Of a stretch of 64,000 nucleotides of DNA, positions 8,487 to 17,323 are shown one piece after another. Source of the stretch: UBA4636 sp045534575 (lineage in GTDB: Bacteria > Bacillota > Clostridia > Christensenellales > Borkfalkiaceae); NCBI GenBank assembly GCA_045534575.1, contig JAZSJZ010000007.1, positions 142,971 through 206,970 of the forward strand, read 5' to 3'. The notes beneath the pieces were generated by a model. The model searched no databases and was not told the origin of the DNA. It worked only from the letters and a program-made list of their open reading frames with translations. Made by a program: the position numbers and the translations under genes. The number at the start of each line of letters is the position of its first letter. The first letter of the stretch is position 1.

Positions 8487-10079
8487 ATGAAAAAACTTTT
8501 AGCAATTATTTTAGTCGTTTTAATGAGCGTTTCGGTGCTTGTTTTTACGGCTTGCAACAACAATACGGGTGAAAATTCTTCTAGCGAAACAAGGCAATCA
8601 TCAAGCGAAGACGAGTCTTCAACACGCCGTCGTGGCGATAGCGTTTCTACTTCACAAGGCGGAAACGACGGATCGAGTTCTTCTCTTGACGACAACGGAG
8701 AAAGCACAAGCTCATCAAATGACGGAAACGGCGGTGGCGATAACGGCGGTGGCGGTAACACTGGCAACGATAATAACGGCGGTAATGGTGGCAACAACGA
8801 AAACGACGGCGGAAACGACGGATCGAGTTCAAACTACCAACCACCTTCTGGCTCTAACGTTTATGGCAACTACCCTTACTCTTATACTACTAACGTAACT
8901 AGCGTAGCCTTTGATTTAACTCTTTCCTATACCTACGTTGATTTTTACATTATTGACCTTCCTTCGCCTTCTTTGAACGGGCTTTTCTATGACTCTTTAG
9001 TTGACGCAGAAGATGCTTACAATGCTTTATCCGCTAGCGACAAGGGTATGGTTGCAAACTACGCTAGATTACAAGAAGCACGCCGTGCTTACGACGATAT
9101 GGCATCTCAAGAAGCAATTTCGTTAATTAACGAAATGAGCGAGCCTAGTTTAGATAATCTTTCTCAATTTGCAAGCGAAAAGGCAAAAGTTCAAAACCTT
9201 CTTGATAAAATGAGTTCAACCTCTTCGGTTTCGAACTTATCTTCTTACAACACTAAAGTTCAAAACTCATCAACAATCGTTATTAACGAGTTTTCAAACG
9301 CAGTTAGCGCAATATCGTCTTTTGAATATTCGACTGAGTATAAACAAAAACTTGATAATGCCGATAACGTTTATCAAATTGTTTTAAGCGTTGGGCTTCA
9401 AAACCAAGTAACCAGCCAAAAAGCAACGCTCGATAATATGAAAGCAACTTGGAACAACCGCGTTATCGCTGGCGGAATAGACGATCTTTTAGCCGAACTT
9501 TCTGGCGTTGATAACCTTACCGAAAACGATAAAGGCACTATTAGTTCTTTAAGAAAGGCTTATAGAAAGTTAACCGCAGAGCAACTTGCAACGCTTCCAG
9601 CCGAAACAATTTCGCTCTATAACGCTTATATTGCTAAAGCACAAACCATGTGGCCTGAATATACTTGGTATGTTAGCGAAGATACAAAAAGCGGTAGCAC
9701 TGACGGATTCTTTACCGTTTATAAGGACACAATCCGCAAGGAAAAAGGAACTTTAGGTTCGGGCAGTATTAGTGAAAATTTCTATGGTATGTTTGATGGT
9801 GAAACTTGCTCGGTTGGTCGCAAATTCAGCCTTGAACGCTATATTCACTTTACAACGTCTAGCACAATGGTTTTAAGAGTTATTGCAAATATTAAGCCAA
9901 CTCAAGGCTCAGGCGATCTTATCCTTCATCTTGAAGGAACGGGTGAAATTTCAAGAATTACAATTTCTAACCAACCAAAAGAGAACACTGAATATACTTT
10001 CACCTTAGCAACTGCGGGAAATTATTATTTAACATCAACCAATAAAGAACTTTTCCTTTACGTTCTTTGCATTAACTAA
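8487..10079 (+). CDS. Tandem lipoprotein paralogue 3
   Basis: 530 residues with its own promoter and terminator. Same order as paralogues 1 and 2: signal peptide, lipobox FTAC, acidic Ser-rich linker with SSTRRRGDSV, Gly/Asn/Asp linker, YGNYPYSYTTNVTSV block, DAEDAYNALSASDKG helical unit. A middle helical region and a C-terminal beta domain (RYIHFTTSSTMVLRVIA) follow and match paralogue 2 more closely than paralogue 1. The linker here includes two DGSSS-type Ser-rich segments instead of a regular repeat. The ribosome binding site AAGGGG lies 14 bases before the ATG, which is longer than usual. Confidence 0.83.
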   Translation: MKKLLAIILVVLMSVSVLVFTACNNNTGENSSSETRQSSSEDESSTRRRGDSVSTSQGGNDGSSSSLDDNGESTSSSNDGNGGGDNGGGGNTGNDNNGGNGGNNENDGGNDGSSSNYQPPSGSNVYGNYPYSYTTNVTSVAFDLTLSYTYVDFYIIDLPSPSLNGLFYDSLVDAEDAYNALSASDKGMVANYARLQEARRAYDDMASQEAISLINEMSEPSLDNLSQFASEKAKVQNLLDKMSSTSSVSNLSSYNTKVQNSSTIVINEFSNAVSAISSFEYSTEYKQKLDNADNVYQIVLSVGLQNQVTSQKATLDNMKATWNNRVIAGGIDDLLAELSGVDNLTENDKGTISSLRKAYRKLTAEQLATLPAETISLYNAYIAKAQTMWPEYTWYVSEDTKSGSTDGFFTVYKDTIRKEKGTLGSGSISENFYGMFDGETCSVGRKFSLERYIHFTTSSTMVLRVIANIKPTQGSGDLILHLEGTGEISRITISNQPKENTEYTFTLATAGNYYLTSTNKELFLYVLCIN

Positions 10080-10090
10080 ATAGTTTTTAA

Positions 10091-10118
10091 GGGCAAGCGC
10101 TTGCTTGCTCTTTTTTTT
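10091..10118 (+). terminator. Terminator of lipoprotein 3
   Basis: GGGCAAGC-GCTT-GCTTGCTC, an 8-bp stem with a 4-base loop (one G-T pair), followed by eight T. Confidence 0.88.
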
Positions 10119-10137
10119 GTCAACTTATTATTTTTTA

Positions 10138-10166
10138 TTGAAAATCAAAAAAAATTATGATATAAT
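10138..10166 (+). promoter_or_regulatory. Promoter of lipoprotein 4 (extended -10)
   Basis: TTGAAA, 17-base spacer, TATAAT preceded by TGA. Confidence 0.8.
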
Positions 10167-10201
10167 TTGAATATAGTCTATTTTGGCAATAAGGGGATAT
10201 T

Positions 10202-11710
10202 ATGAAAAAATTTTTAGCGATTATTTTAGTCGTTTTAATGAGCGTTTCAGTGCTTGTTTTTACGGCTTGTAACAACAATACGGGCGAAAACTCTTCCGAA
10301 ACAAGGCAATCTTCAAGCGAAGACGAGTCTTCAACACGTCGCCGTGGTGATAGCGCTAACAATAACGAAAACGGCAACAATAGCGCCAATACCGAAAATA
10401 ACGGTAGCAATGGAAATGACGGCGGAAACACTAGTAGCGGTGGCGGAAACACTGGTAACGATAATAATGGTGGAAACGGCGGAAATGGCGGTAATGGCGG
10501 AACAAGTTCAAATTTTCAACCAACTTCTGGCTCTTACGTTTACGGCAACTACCCTTACTCTTACACAACTAACGTAACTAGCGTAACCTTTGATTTAACA
10601 CTTGCTTATACTTTCGTTGATACCTATATTGCTGACCTTCCTTCGCCTACTTTGAACGGCACGTTCTACGATTCTTTAGTTGACGCAGAAGATTCTTACA
10701 ATGCTTTATCCGCTAGCGACAAAGGAATGGTTGCAAACTTAGCAAGATTGCAAGAAGCACGCCGTGCTTATGACGATATGGCAAAACAAGAAGCCGAAGC
10801 GTTAATTAACGAAATGAGCGAGCCTAGTTTAAATAATCTCACTCAATTTGCAAACGAAAAAGTAAAAATTCAAAATCTTCTTGATAGAATTAGTTCAGGC
10901 ACTTCGGTATCGAATATTGCAACCTATAATTCAAAAGTTTCATCACTCCAAAATGTGGTAGTTTCGGCTTTTAACGATGCTGTTTCTCAAATTGCAACTT
11001 TCGAAAATTCTAATGCTTACAAAGAAAAACTTGAAAACGCAAACAACATTTACTCTATCGTTTTAAATACCGGCTTTTCAAACCTTGTAACCAGCCAAAA
11101 AGCAACGCTAGACGATAGAATTAACCAATGGAACACTCGTGAAATTACTGGCTCTTGCTCCGAACTTATGGCAAGCCTTCCTTCGCCTTCAGCGTTGACG
11201 ATTAACGATAAAGCGGTTATCCGCGCGCTTAGAACGGCTTATGCAAAAGAGAAAAACACGCTCTCTAGCGACCAAGTTGCACTTTATAACGAGTATGACC
11301 AAAAAGCAAACGAACTTTGGCCAGCCCATCTTTACGTTATCGATGAAGACAACCGCCAAGGCGATTCGTATTTCTCAATTCCAAACAGAAGCGAACTTGG
11401 TAGCGATAGTAACTGCGAAAACTGCCCGGGTATGCTTGATGGACAAAACCTCCCACGCGGTGCTGTTTTAAATGATGAAATAGCCTTCTCTACTAACGGA
11501 CCTGTTTATTTAACTTTTGTTGTTAATGTTGAGCAAGGCGCAACGGGTGGCGTTATTGTTAAAAACGGCTCAAGCACCGTTCAAACCGTTTCAATAAGCA
11601 ACCAAAGCCCTCAAAACACTGCTTACACAGTTTATCTATCTCAAGCGGGAAGTTATTCACTTAATTCAAGCGGTCAAAGAGTTTATATTTTCGCAATAAG
11701 AGTTTTCTAA
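10202..11710 (+). CDS. Tandem lipoprotein paralogue 4
   Basis: 502 residues, transcribed from its own promoter, with AAGGGG 5 bases before the ATG. It carries lipobox FTAC, SSTRRRGDSA, an Asn/Gly linker with short GGN runs, and the conserved YVYGNYPYSY and DAEDSYNALSASDKG blocks. In the last third it has a diverged beta-rich domain ending IFAIRVF, whereas paralogues 2 and 3 end FALCVN and YVLCIN. N-terminal blocks are nearly identical between copies at the DNA level and C-termini differ. That is the pattern expected of duplication followed by domain diversification or gene conversion. Function unknown; a surface role is inferred. Confidence 0.83.
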   Translation: MKKFLAIILVVLMSVSVLVFTACNNNTGENSSETRQSSSEDESSTRRRGDSANNNENGNNSANTENNGSNGNDGGNTSSGGGNTGNDNNGGNGGNGGNGGTSSNFQPTSGSYVYGNYPYSYTTNVTSVTFDLTLAYTFVDTYIADLPSPTLNGTFYDSLVDAEDSYNALSASDKGMVANLARLQEARRAYDDMAKQEAEALINEMSEPSLNNLTQFANEKVKIQNLLDRISSGTSVSNIATYNSKVSSLQNVVVSAFNDAVSQIATFENSNAYKEKLENANNIYSIVLNTGFSNLVTSQKATLDDRINQWNTREITGSCSELMASLPSPSALTINDKAVIRALRTAYAKEKNTLSSDQVALYNEYDQKANELWPAHLYVIDEDNRQGDSYFSIPNRSELGSDSNCENCPGMLDGQNLPRGAVLNDEIAFSTNGPVYLTFVVNVEQGATGGVIVKNGSSTVQTVSISNQSPQNTAYTVYLSQAGSYSLNSSGQRVYIFAIRVF

Positions 11711-11726
11711 AACTTTAAAAACTTAA

Positions 11727-11775
11727 AAAGAGCAAGCACAAAAAGACAAAAATCTTTTGTGTTTGCTCTTTTAAT
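11727..11775 (+). terminator. Terminator of lipoprotein 4
   Basis: Long imperfect hairpin (arms AGAGCAAGCACAAAAAGA and TCTTTTGTGTTTGCTCT) followed by a T-rich stretch. Confidence 0.75.
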
Positions 11776-11790
11776 TTTGTCTAAAAACTA

Positions 11791-11808
11791 GGCTATAAGC
11801 CCGTTAAC
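11791..11808 (+). repeat. Interspersed TATAAG motif, copy 2
   Basis: GGCTATAAGCCCGTTAAC between the convergent lipoprotein 4 and gap genes. A T-rich tail follows. Confidence 0.65.
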
Positions 11809-11835
11809 TTTAATTTTTATCTTTTTTAAGACATA

Positions 11836-11863
11836 AAAAAAGCGGAAGAAAACTTCCGCTTTT
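11836..11863 (-). terminator. Terminator of gap
   Basis: AAGCGGAAG-TTTT-CTTCCGCTT hairpin with a T run on the minus strand, just after the gap stop codon. Confidence 0.85.
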
Positions 11864-11876
11864 AGTTTTTGTGAAA

Positions 11877-12932
11877 TTAGATTTCAGCGAAGTATTTGAT
11901 AGTTCTAACCATTTGGCTGGTGTAAGAATTTTCGTTATCATACCAAGAAACAACTTGAACTTGGTAAGTATCATCGTCAATCTTAGCAACCATAGTTTGG
12001 GTAGCATCAAATAATGAACCATACTTCATACCGATAACGTCAGAAGAAACGATTTCATCAGTGTTGTAACCGAAAGATTCAGTTGCTTGAGCCTTCATAG
12101 CTTCGTTGATGCCAGCAACGGTGATATCTTTACCCTTAACAACAGCGATAAGAATAGTAGTAGAACCGGTAGCAGTAGGAACTCTTTGTGCAGCGCCGAT
12201 AAGCTTGCCGTTAAGTTCAGGAATTACAAGACCGATAGCCTTAGCAGCACCAGTGCTGTTAGGAACGATGTTGATAGCGCCTGCTCTAGATCTTCTTAAA
12301 TCACCCTTTCTTTGTGGACCGTCAAGAATCATTTGGTCGCCAGTGTAAGCGTGAACGGTAGTCATAATACCGCTTTGGATAGGAGCGTAATCATTTAATG
12401 CTTTAGCCATAGGTGCAAGACAGTTAGTCGTGCAAGAAGCAGCAGAAATGATGTGATCGTCTTTAGTTAAGATTTTGTGGTTAACGTTGTAAACGATAGT
12501 AGGAAGGTCGTTACCTGCTGGAGCAGAAATAACAACGTTCTTAGCACCAGCGTCGATGTGTGCTTGTGCTTTTGCCTTAGAAGTATAGAAACCAGTACAT
12601 TCTAAAACAACGTCTACGCCTAATTCGCCCCAAGGAAGGTCTTGAGCCTTTGGTTGAGCGTAAATAGTGATTTCAGTGCCGTCTACGGTGATAGAACCTG
12701 GAGTTACAACAGTCTTACCGTCTTCAGCTAAAACTGAATCTTTGTAAGTAACTACGTGATCGTTAGCATAGTTGCCTTGAGTTGAATCGTATTTGAGAAG
12801 ATGAGCGAGCATCTTAGGGCTGGTTAAATCGTTGATTGCAACGATAGTGTAACCTTCTGCGCCGAACATTTGTCTAAATGCAAGACGACCAATACGACCA
12901 AAACCGTTAATTGCTACTTTAACATTTGCCAT
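11877..12932 (-). CDS. gap: Type I glyceraldehyde-3-phosphate dehydrogenase
   Basis: Glycolytic enzyme converting glyceraldehyde-3-phosphate, NAD and phosphate to 1,3-bisphosphoglycerate in the cytoplasm. The 351-residue protein opens with the Rossmann motif VAINGFGRIGRLAFR. It has the catalytic SAASCTTNCLAP (nucleophile C167) and the HAYTGDQ loop. ND in AINDLTSP at the end of the second beta strand fits NAD preference. It is monocistronic, with a near-consensus promoter and its own terminator, as expected for a highly expressed gene. The slightly greater length than the usual 335 residues comes from short insertions such as VTYKDSVLAEDGKTVV. Confidence 0.97.
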   Translation of the reverse strand: MANVKVAINGFGRIGRLAFRQMFGAEGYTIVAINDLTSPKMLAHLLKYDSTQGNYANDHVVTYKDSVLAEDGKTVVTPGSITVDGTEITIYAQPKAQDLPWGELGVDVVLECTGFYTSKAKAQAHIDAGAKNVVISAPAGNDLPTIVYNVNHKILTKDDHIISAASCTTNCLAPMAKALNDYAPIQSGIMTTVHAYTGDQMILDGPQRKGDLRRSRAGAINIVPNSTGAAKAIGLVIPELNGKLIGAAQRVPTATGSTTILIAVVKGKDITVAGINEAMKAQATESFGYNTDEIVSSDVIGMKYGSLFDATQTMVAKIDDDTYQVQVVSWYDNENSYTSQMVRTIKYFAEI

Positions 12933-12977
12933 AATTTTTTAAATCTCCTTTATATGGGTTTAAATTTATCCTTATTT

Positions 12978-13006
12978 ATTATATTTTAATGCGTTCAATA
13001 AGTCAA
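12978..13006 (-). promoter_or_regulatory. Promoter of gap
   Basis: Minus-strand TTGACT, 17-base spacer, TATAAT: one mismatch to consensus. Confidence 0.85.
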
Positions 13007-13121
13007 ATATTTTAATCTCGTTTTTGACAAAATAGCCTAAACTTAATCAAATTTTGCAAAAAATCCGCCTAAAAACTTACAAAACTTTAATTAATAATTA
13101 AAATCTTAGAATTTTCTTTTT

Positions 13122-14240
13122 CTATTTCAAATTTTCTGGGTTCAAGCACTCAAGTTCAGGAAGCGTGAAAATGCCGTTGTGCCTTATTAGAACGTCATCA
13201 AAATAAACGTCGCCACCGCCAAATTTTTCAGTCATAATAAGAACTAAGTCCCAATGAAGCGAGGACCTGTTTCCGTTATCGCAGTTATTATAGGCACAGC
13301 CTGGAGTGAAGTGAATTGAGCCTGCAATCTTTTCGTCGAACAAAATATCGCCGATAGGCTCGGTGATATATGGATTTAAACCGAACGAAAACTCGCCAAC
13401 GTATCTTGCGCCCTCATCCACGTCGAAAACCTTTTCAACAGAGCGGTCGCCTCCGTTTGCCGTAGCCTTAACGATTTTGCCGTTCTTAAACGTTAGCGAT
13501 ACGTTATAGTATCTAACGCCACCAGAAGAGGACGGCGTGTTGTAAGTTATAGTTCCGTTAACGCTCGTCTTTACGGGCGCAGTGTAAACCTCGCCGTCGG
13601 GAATATTCATATGCCCCGAACATTTTTTAGAGCCAACACCCTTAATAGAGAAAGTCAAATCAGTGTTAGGCGCAACAATTCTAACCTTGTCAGTCCTATT
13701 CATAAGATCCGCAAGCACGTCCATAGCCTTATCCATTTTGCTATAGTCAAGCGTGCAAACCTTGAAGTAGAAATCTTCAAACTCGCTAGTTGAAACGCCC
13801 GCCATTTGCGCCATTGAAGAAGTTGGGTATCTTAAAACAACCCACTTGGTTTTATTAACCCTTCTTTCGTGGTGAACGGGGTAAGAATAAAGGTTGCTAT
13901 AAAGTTTACTTTGCGCCTTCCCTATGCCAGACATTTCGTAAGCGTTACCACCGCCACGAATACCAATATAGCAATGCATTTTTTCCATTGCATAGCCGTC
14001 AATATCGGCAAAGCGCTTAAAATATTCCTCGTCGCCAAGGTCAACAAGTTCTCTTGTGATAACGTTATCTCTAATATAAACGAAAGGGTAACCTCCCGCC
14101 TTTCGAACTTCCTTAACAAGTTCCTTAATAAAAGAATTGTCTATGCCGAAAGCCTCTATCATAACGTTTTCGCCTTTTTGAACCGAAACGGAATAATTAA
14201 CCAAAATATTTGAAAGTTTTGAAATTCTTTTATCTAACAT
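13122..14240 (-). CDS. M29 family (thermophilic-type) aminopeptidase
   Basis: M29 enzymes (AmpS, PepS, aminopeptidase T) are two-metal aminopeptidases acting in peptide turnover. The 372-residue protein contains all the family metal-site segments: NIPDGEVYTAP, GEFSFGLNP, IHFTPGCAY and SLHWDLVL (HxD near the end). These supply the Glu, Glu, His, Tyr and His/Asp residues of the site. A signal peptide is absent, so it acts in the cytoplasm. It lies alone between gap and the chromate transporter genes, in the same orientation as both. Substrate preference cannot be read from sequence. Confidence 0.9.
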   Translation of the reverse strand: MLDKRISKLSNILVNYSVSVQKGENVMIEAFGIDNSFIKELVKEVRKAGGYPFVYIRDNVITRELVDLGDEEYFKRFADIDGYAMEKMHCYIGIRGGGNAYEMSGIGKAQSKLYSNLYSYPVHHERRVNKTKWVVLRYPTSSMAQMAGVSTSEFEDFYFKVCTLDYSKMDKAMDVLADLMNRTDKVRIVAPNTDLTFSIKGVGSKKCSGHMNIPDGEVYTAPVKTSVNGTITYNTPSSSGGVRYYNVSLTFKNGKIVKATANGGDRSVEKVFDVDEGARYVGEFSFGLNPYITEPIGDILFDEKIAGSIHFTPGCAYNNCDNGNRSSLHWDLVLIMTEKFGGGDVYFDDVLIRHNGIFTLPELECLNPENLK

Positions 14241-14249
14241 AAAAACCTA

Positions 14250-14267
14250 CCTATAAGTCGATTATTG
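14250..14267 (+). repeat. Interspersed TATAAG motif, copy 3
   Basis: CCTATAAGTCGATTATTG variant, in the gap between the M29 peptidase and the chromate transporter genes and antisense to both. Confidence 0.6.
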
Positions 14268-14282
14268 CCATATTTTTATTTT

Positions 14283-14855
14283 TTAAAAGATTATAATGCC
14301 CGCTATTGCCGATATTAAAATTAACACTATTGGCGACGTTTTTTTCTTTAGAACTTTCTTCGAGCCAAAATAGATTAAAGCAAGCGCCAAAGTCAAAATT
14401 AAACTAGCCAGCGAAAAACCAGCAAATGAAAAGTTGGCAATATTAGGCAAAAAGTTCTTAACGCCTAAAAATAAGCCAGTTGCGAAAATTAAGCCCGTTA
14501 TCATAGGCTTCATTCCTAAAAGCGCAGATTTAACAATTTTGCTCTTTAAAAAGTTTTTAAATACGGCTACGATAAGAAGTATTATTATAAACGACGGCAT
14601 AACAACGCCTAAAGTTGCAAAAACCGCACCCAAAAAACCAAGTTGAGAACTACCAATAAACGTTGCCATATTTATGGCGATAGGACCGGGTGTTGATTCG
14701 GCTATTGCCAAAAACGATAAAAACTGACTTTCAGTTAACCACTCGTTAATTGCAACAACTTCTTGTTGCATAAGCGGAAGCATTCCATAACCTCCACCAA
14801 ACGAGAAAAGCCCAATTTTAAAAAAGGTGATGAAAATTTGCAATAACTCTAACAT
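14283..14855 (-). CDS. Chromate-transporter family protein, second half-size subunit
   Basis: Half-length (190-residue) CHR family membrane protein. It carries the family motif FKIGLFSFGGGYGMLPLMQ at its N-terminus and AIAESTPGPIAINMATFIG, with about six hydrophobic segments. In full-length ChrA these two halves are fused; here, as in many Firmicutes, they are two genes. The start codon overlaps the stop of the upstream half by one base (TAATG), so the two products should be made in equal amounts. Substrate is uncertain: chromate efflux is documented for only some members. Confidence 0.88.
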   Translation of the reverse strand: MLELLQIFITFFKIGLFSFGGGYGMLPLMQQEVVAINEWLTESQFLSFLAIAESTPGPIAINMATFIGSSQLGFLGAVFATLGVVMPSFIIILLIVAVFKNFLKSKIVKSALLGMKPMITGLIFATGLFLGVKNFLPNIANFSFAGFSLASLILTLALALIYFGSKKVLKKKTSPIVLILISAIAGIIIF

Positions 14856-15547
14856 TATTCACGCCCTCCTTCGTTTGAAGAAAAGTTGCGGTTTTTTTGC
14901 TCGTTTTCACCGTCAAATTTTTCAATTTGTGGGGCTATAGGCTTGTTATCGGCTATTTTCGAAGTTTTTTCGTCTTCAGTTTTCTCTGCCTTTTTAGGTC
15001 TAAAATAAACTGCAATTCCAACAACTGCGCCAACTAAAACAAACCAAATGGTCGATAGATTAACGCTAAAAATATCAATAGCAAGAAGGGCTAGGGTTGA
15101 TAAAACAACGAGTAAATAAGATAAGAAATTTTTCTTAATGCTCCCCAAAAGTTTAACGCCCGCACCAACGATTAAAACCGCAACGGCGCACTGAATACCT
15201 TTAAACGCTTTTTGAATTATTTCTATTTCTAGCACTTTATTAAAGAACAGAGAAATTAGAAAAATTATTATAAACGATGGCATAACAACGCCTAGAGTTG
15301 CAAAAATAGAGCCTAGCACCCCGCCGTTTTTATAACCAATATAGGTTGCGCTATTGATTGCGATAGGGCCTGGGGTTGATTCGGCGATTGCAACAACGTC
15401 GCTAAACTCTTCTTTGGTTACGTAGTTTTTCTTTTCAACAAGTTCGTGGCTCATAACCGAAATCATGGCATAACCGCCACCAAACGTGAAAAGCCCAACT
15501 TTGAAAAAATTTAGAAACAAAATAACTAAGTTTTTTAATTTTTTCAC
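14855..15547 (-). CDS. Chromate-transporter family protein, first half-size subunit
   Basis: Partner half (230 residues), with FFKVGLFTFGGGYAMISVMS and AIAESTPGPIAINSATYIGY. It starts at a GTG (15545-15547 on the minus strand) preceded by a GGGGTGGGA purine stretch. The last 45 residues are a charged hydrophilic tail (PKKAEKTEDEKTSK onward) not present in its partner and probably cytoplasmic. The two halves share near-identical DNA in the ESTPGPIAIN region, consistent with ancient duplication and possible gene conversion. Confidence 0.88.
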   Translation of the reverse strand: MKKLKNLVILFLNFFKVGLFTFGGGYAMISVMSHELVEKKNYVTKEEFSDVVAIAESTPGPIAINSATYIGYKNGGVLGSIFATLGVVMPSFIIIFLISLFFNKVLEIEIIQKAFKGIQCAVAVLIVGAGVKLLGSIKKNFLSYLLVVLSTLALLAIDIFSVNLSTIWFVLVGAVVGIAVYFRPKKAEKTEDEKTSKIADNKPIAPQIEKFDGENEQKNRNFSSNEGGRE

Positions 15548-15575
15548 GTTCCCACCCCTTAAAATCGTTTATATT

Positions 15576-15604
15576 ATTATAGCGAAAACTTTGCAAAAAA
15601 TCAA
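15576..15604 (-). promoter_or_regulatory. Promoter of chromate transporter pair
   Basis: Minus-strand TTGATT, 17-base spacer, TATAAT. Confidence 0.7.
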
Positions 15605-15670
15605 CGCATTTTCACTCGGTAACGCCTTTTTCTAGTAATTATGGCAAAATAAGAAAAACTCCATTTCTTC

Positions 15671-15700
15671 TTGACAAATTCGTAGCGCATAATCTATAAT
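15671..15700 (+). promoter_or_regulatory. Promoter of VanZ-like gene; predicts a leaderless mRNA
   Basis: TTGACA, 18-base spacer, TATAAT. The -10 box ends only 6 bases before the ATG at 15707, so transcription should start at or within a base or two of the start codon. Confidence 0.75.
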
Positions 15701-15706
15701 TAGATT

Positions 15707-17323
15707 ATGTTTAATTATAGAAGAATTTTTGCGCACATTTTTCTTGCGTGCTATATTTTAACTTCGGTTTTCATCTGTTCGCTCGCCCTTCAATCGGGCT
15801 CGGAGTCAAGTTCTCTTAGTGGCAGTATTTACACTAAGATTTTAGAGTTTTTATTCGGCGAAGAAAAACGCGAGCAAGACGTGGAAGCAGTTGCCCTTCA
15901 GTCGCTTGAAATCGTGCCGATAAAAGATACGTATCTCGTTGGCGACGTAATTGATTTGACCGTAAACGCAACGCCACTAGACCACACCAACGTTTTAACT
16001 TATCACTCTTCAAACAAGTCGGTTGCCTATTTTAATCTAAACAACAAACTTATTTTCTTAAAAGCGGGGCAAGTTACCGTTTGGGTAGAGAGCGATAACG
16101 GAATTAAATCAAACCAAGTAACCTTTACTTGTGAAGAACCTAAAAACTCGCTTGACGGGCTTGACCTAACGCTTTTTTCTATCGTTTGCCCGAGCGAAGT
16201 TTTCGTGAAACCTATTGACCCTATCGCCCCTGATGCAGATAGAAGCAATGCGTATCTTCTAAGTTATAGATACAACGAAAAGTCGCTTCAACTTGCTTGC
16301 TCGTTCAAAGTTACAAACCAAGAAGTTGCTCAAATTTCAGGAAGTTATTTGGTAACTAAAGCGGTTGGAACAACTCAAATCGAACTTTATTTTGAAGATA
16401 CGCTTCTCGCAACAAAATCGGTAGAAGTTAAAGAAGGTGTTTTTGAAAACCCAACGCTTTTGAGCATTTATCTTGGCGATAGAGAAGTTAAAGACGATGA
16501 AGTTACCTTAACCTATGGCGAAAGTTACAAACTTAACGTAAACTTTGAAGACGGAATACAAAGAAAAATCAAACTTCTAGGTCAAACTAGCCAAACCCCT
16601 GCAGTTTCGGCTTCCAATGGCGACGATAACGTTTCAGTTTATATTAGCGCAATCGCTTGCTCACAAATGTTGGTTAGAGTTTTGCTAGAAGATAACCCTG
16701 TTATTAGTGAATATATAGCAGAGTTCAAAATTACGGTTATTCCACCAAAAGCCGTAGTTACGGGCATAGAGATAAGCGAAAAGGTAGTGATTAACAAAAA
16801 ATATAAAGCGTCGCTTATCACCACCAACGAATACGCAAAGCAAGGCTACACTTACCGCGTAACCGACGAAGAAAATTGCTACGTTGATACTAGTGGCAAC
16901 ATGACTTTCAAAAAATCGGGCACATACGAGATAGTTTTCACTTCAAAATTTTACCCTGACGACGTTTATAAATTCTATATCGTCGTTGAGGACCCCGTTG
17001 AAGAAACTAACCTTCGCAAGCAAGTTGGGCACTTTGGCTTGTTCTTAATCTTGGGTATTTTCGGCTTACTCGCCTTTGGTAGATACCCTAAACGCAATGG
17101 TAGCAAAATTATTTGGGTTGCAACCGCTGGCGCATTTGTTGCACTTTTATCGGAGTTTTTCCAATCGGGCTTGTTCACCGCAGGCAGAGCCCCAAGTTTT
17201 ATTGATGTTTTGATTGATTTTAGCGGATATTTATCTGGCGCTATAATAGTTTTAGGCGTTTTATTCGTTATTTATCTTATCAGCAAAAGGCGTTCAGCCT
17301 CTTTTGATACAGACGACGAATAG
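15707..17323 (+). CDS. VanZ-like membrane protein with a large Ig-like domain insertion
   Basis: 538 residues. Residues 1-45 look like the first VanZ transmembrane helix and its short loop (RIFAHIFLACYIL, then LALQSGSESSSLSGS). The usual continuation of VanZ resumes only at about residue 435 (LRKQVGHFGLFLILGIFGLL, then SEFFQSGLFTAGRAPSFID), with the family His, Glu/Gln, Arg and Asp positions. The roughly 390 residues between are hydrophilic and beta-rich. They include bacterial Ig-like (Big_2-type) patterns, for example LTVNATPLDHTNVLTYHSSN with a following FLKAGQVTVWVES. The fold is thus a VanZ domain with an extracytoplasmic insertion. VanZ-type proteins are linked to glycopeptide tolerance and envelope functions; the role here is unknown. 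No Shine-Dalgarno is visible. Confidence 0.8.
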   Translation: MFNYRRIFAHIFLACYILTSVFICSLALQSGSESSSLSGSIYTKILEFLFGEEKREQDVEAVALQSLEIVPIKDTYLVGDVIDLTVNATPLDHTNVLTYHSSNKSVAYFNLNNKLIFLKAGQVTVWVESDNGIKSNQVTFTCEEPKNSLDGLDLTLFSIVCPSEVFVKPIDPIAPDADRSNAYLLSYRYNEKSLQLACSFKVTNQEVAQISGSYLVTKAVGTTQIELYFEDTLLATKSVEVKEGVFENPTLLSIYLGDREVKDDEVTLTYGESYKLNVNFEDGIQRKIKLLGQTSQTPAVSASNGDDNVSVYISAIACSQMLVRVLLEDNPVISEYIAEFKITVIPPKAVVTGIEISEKVVINKKYKASLITTNEYAKQGYTYRVTDEENCYVDTSGNMTFKKSGTYEIVFTSKFYPDDVYKFYIVVEDPVEETNLRKQVGHFGLFLILGIFGLLAFGRYPKRNGSKIIWVATAGAFVALLSEFFQSGLFTAGRAPSFIDVLIDFSGYLSGAIIVLGVLFVIYLISKRRSASFDTDDE

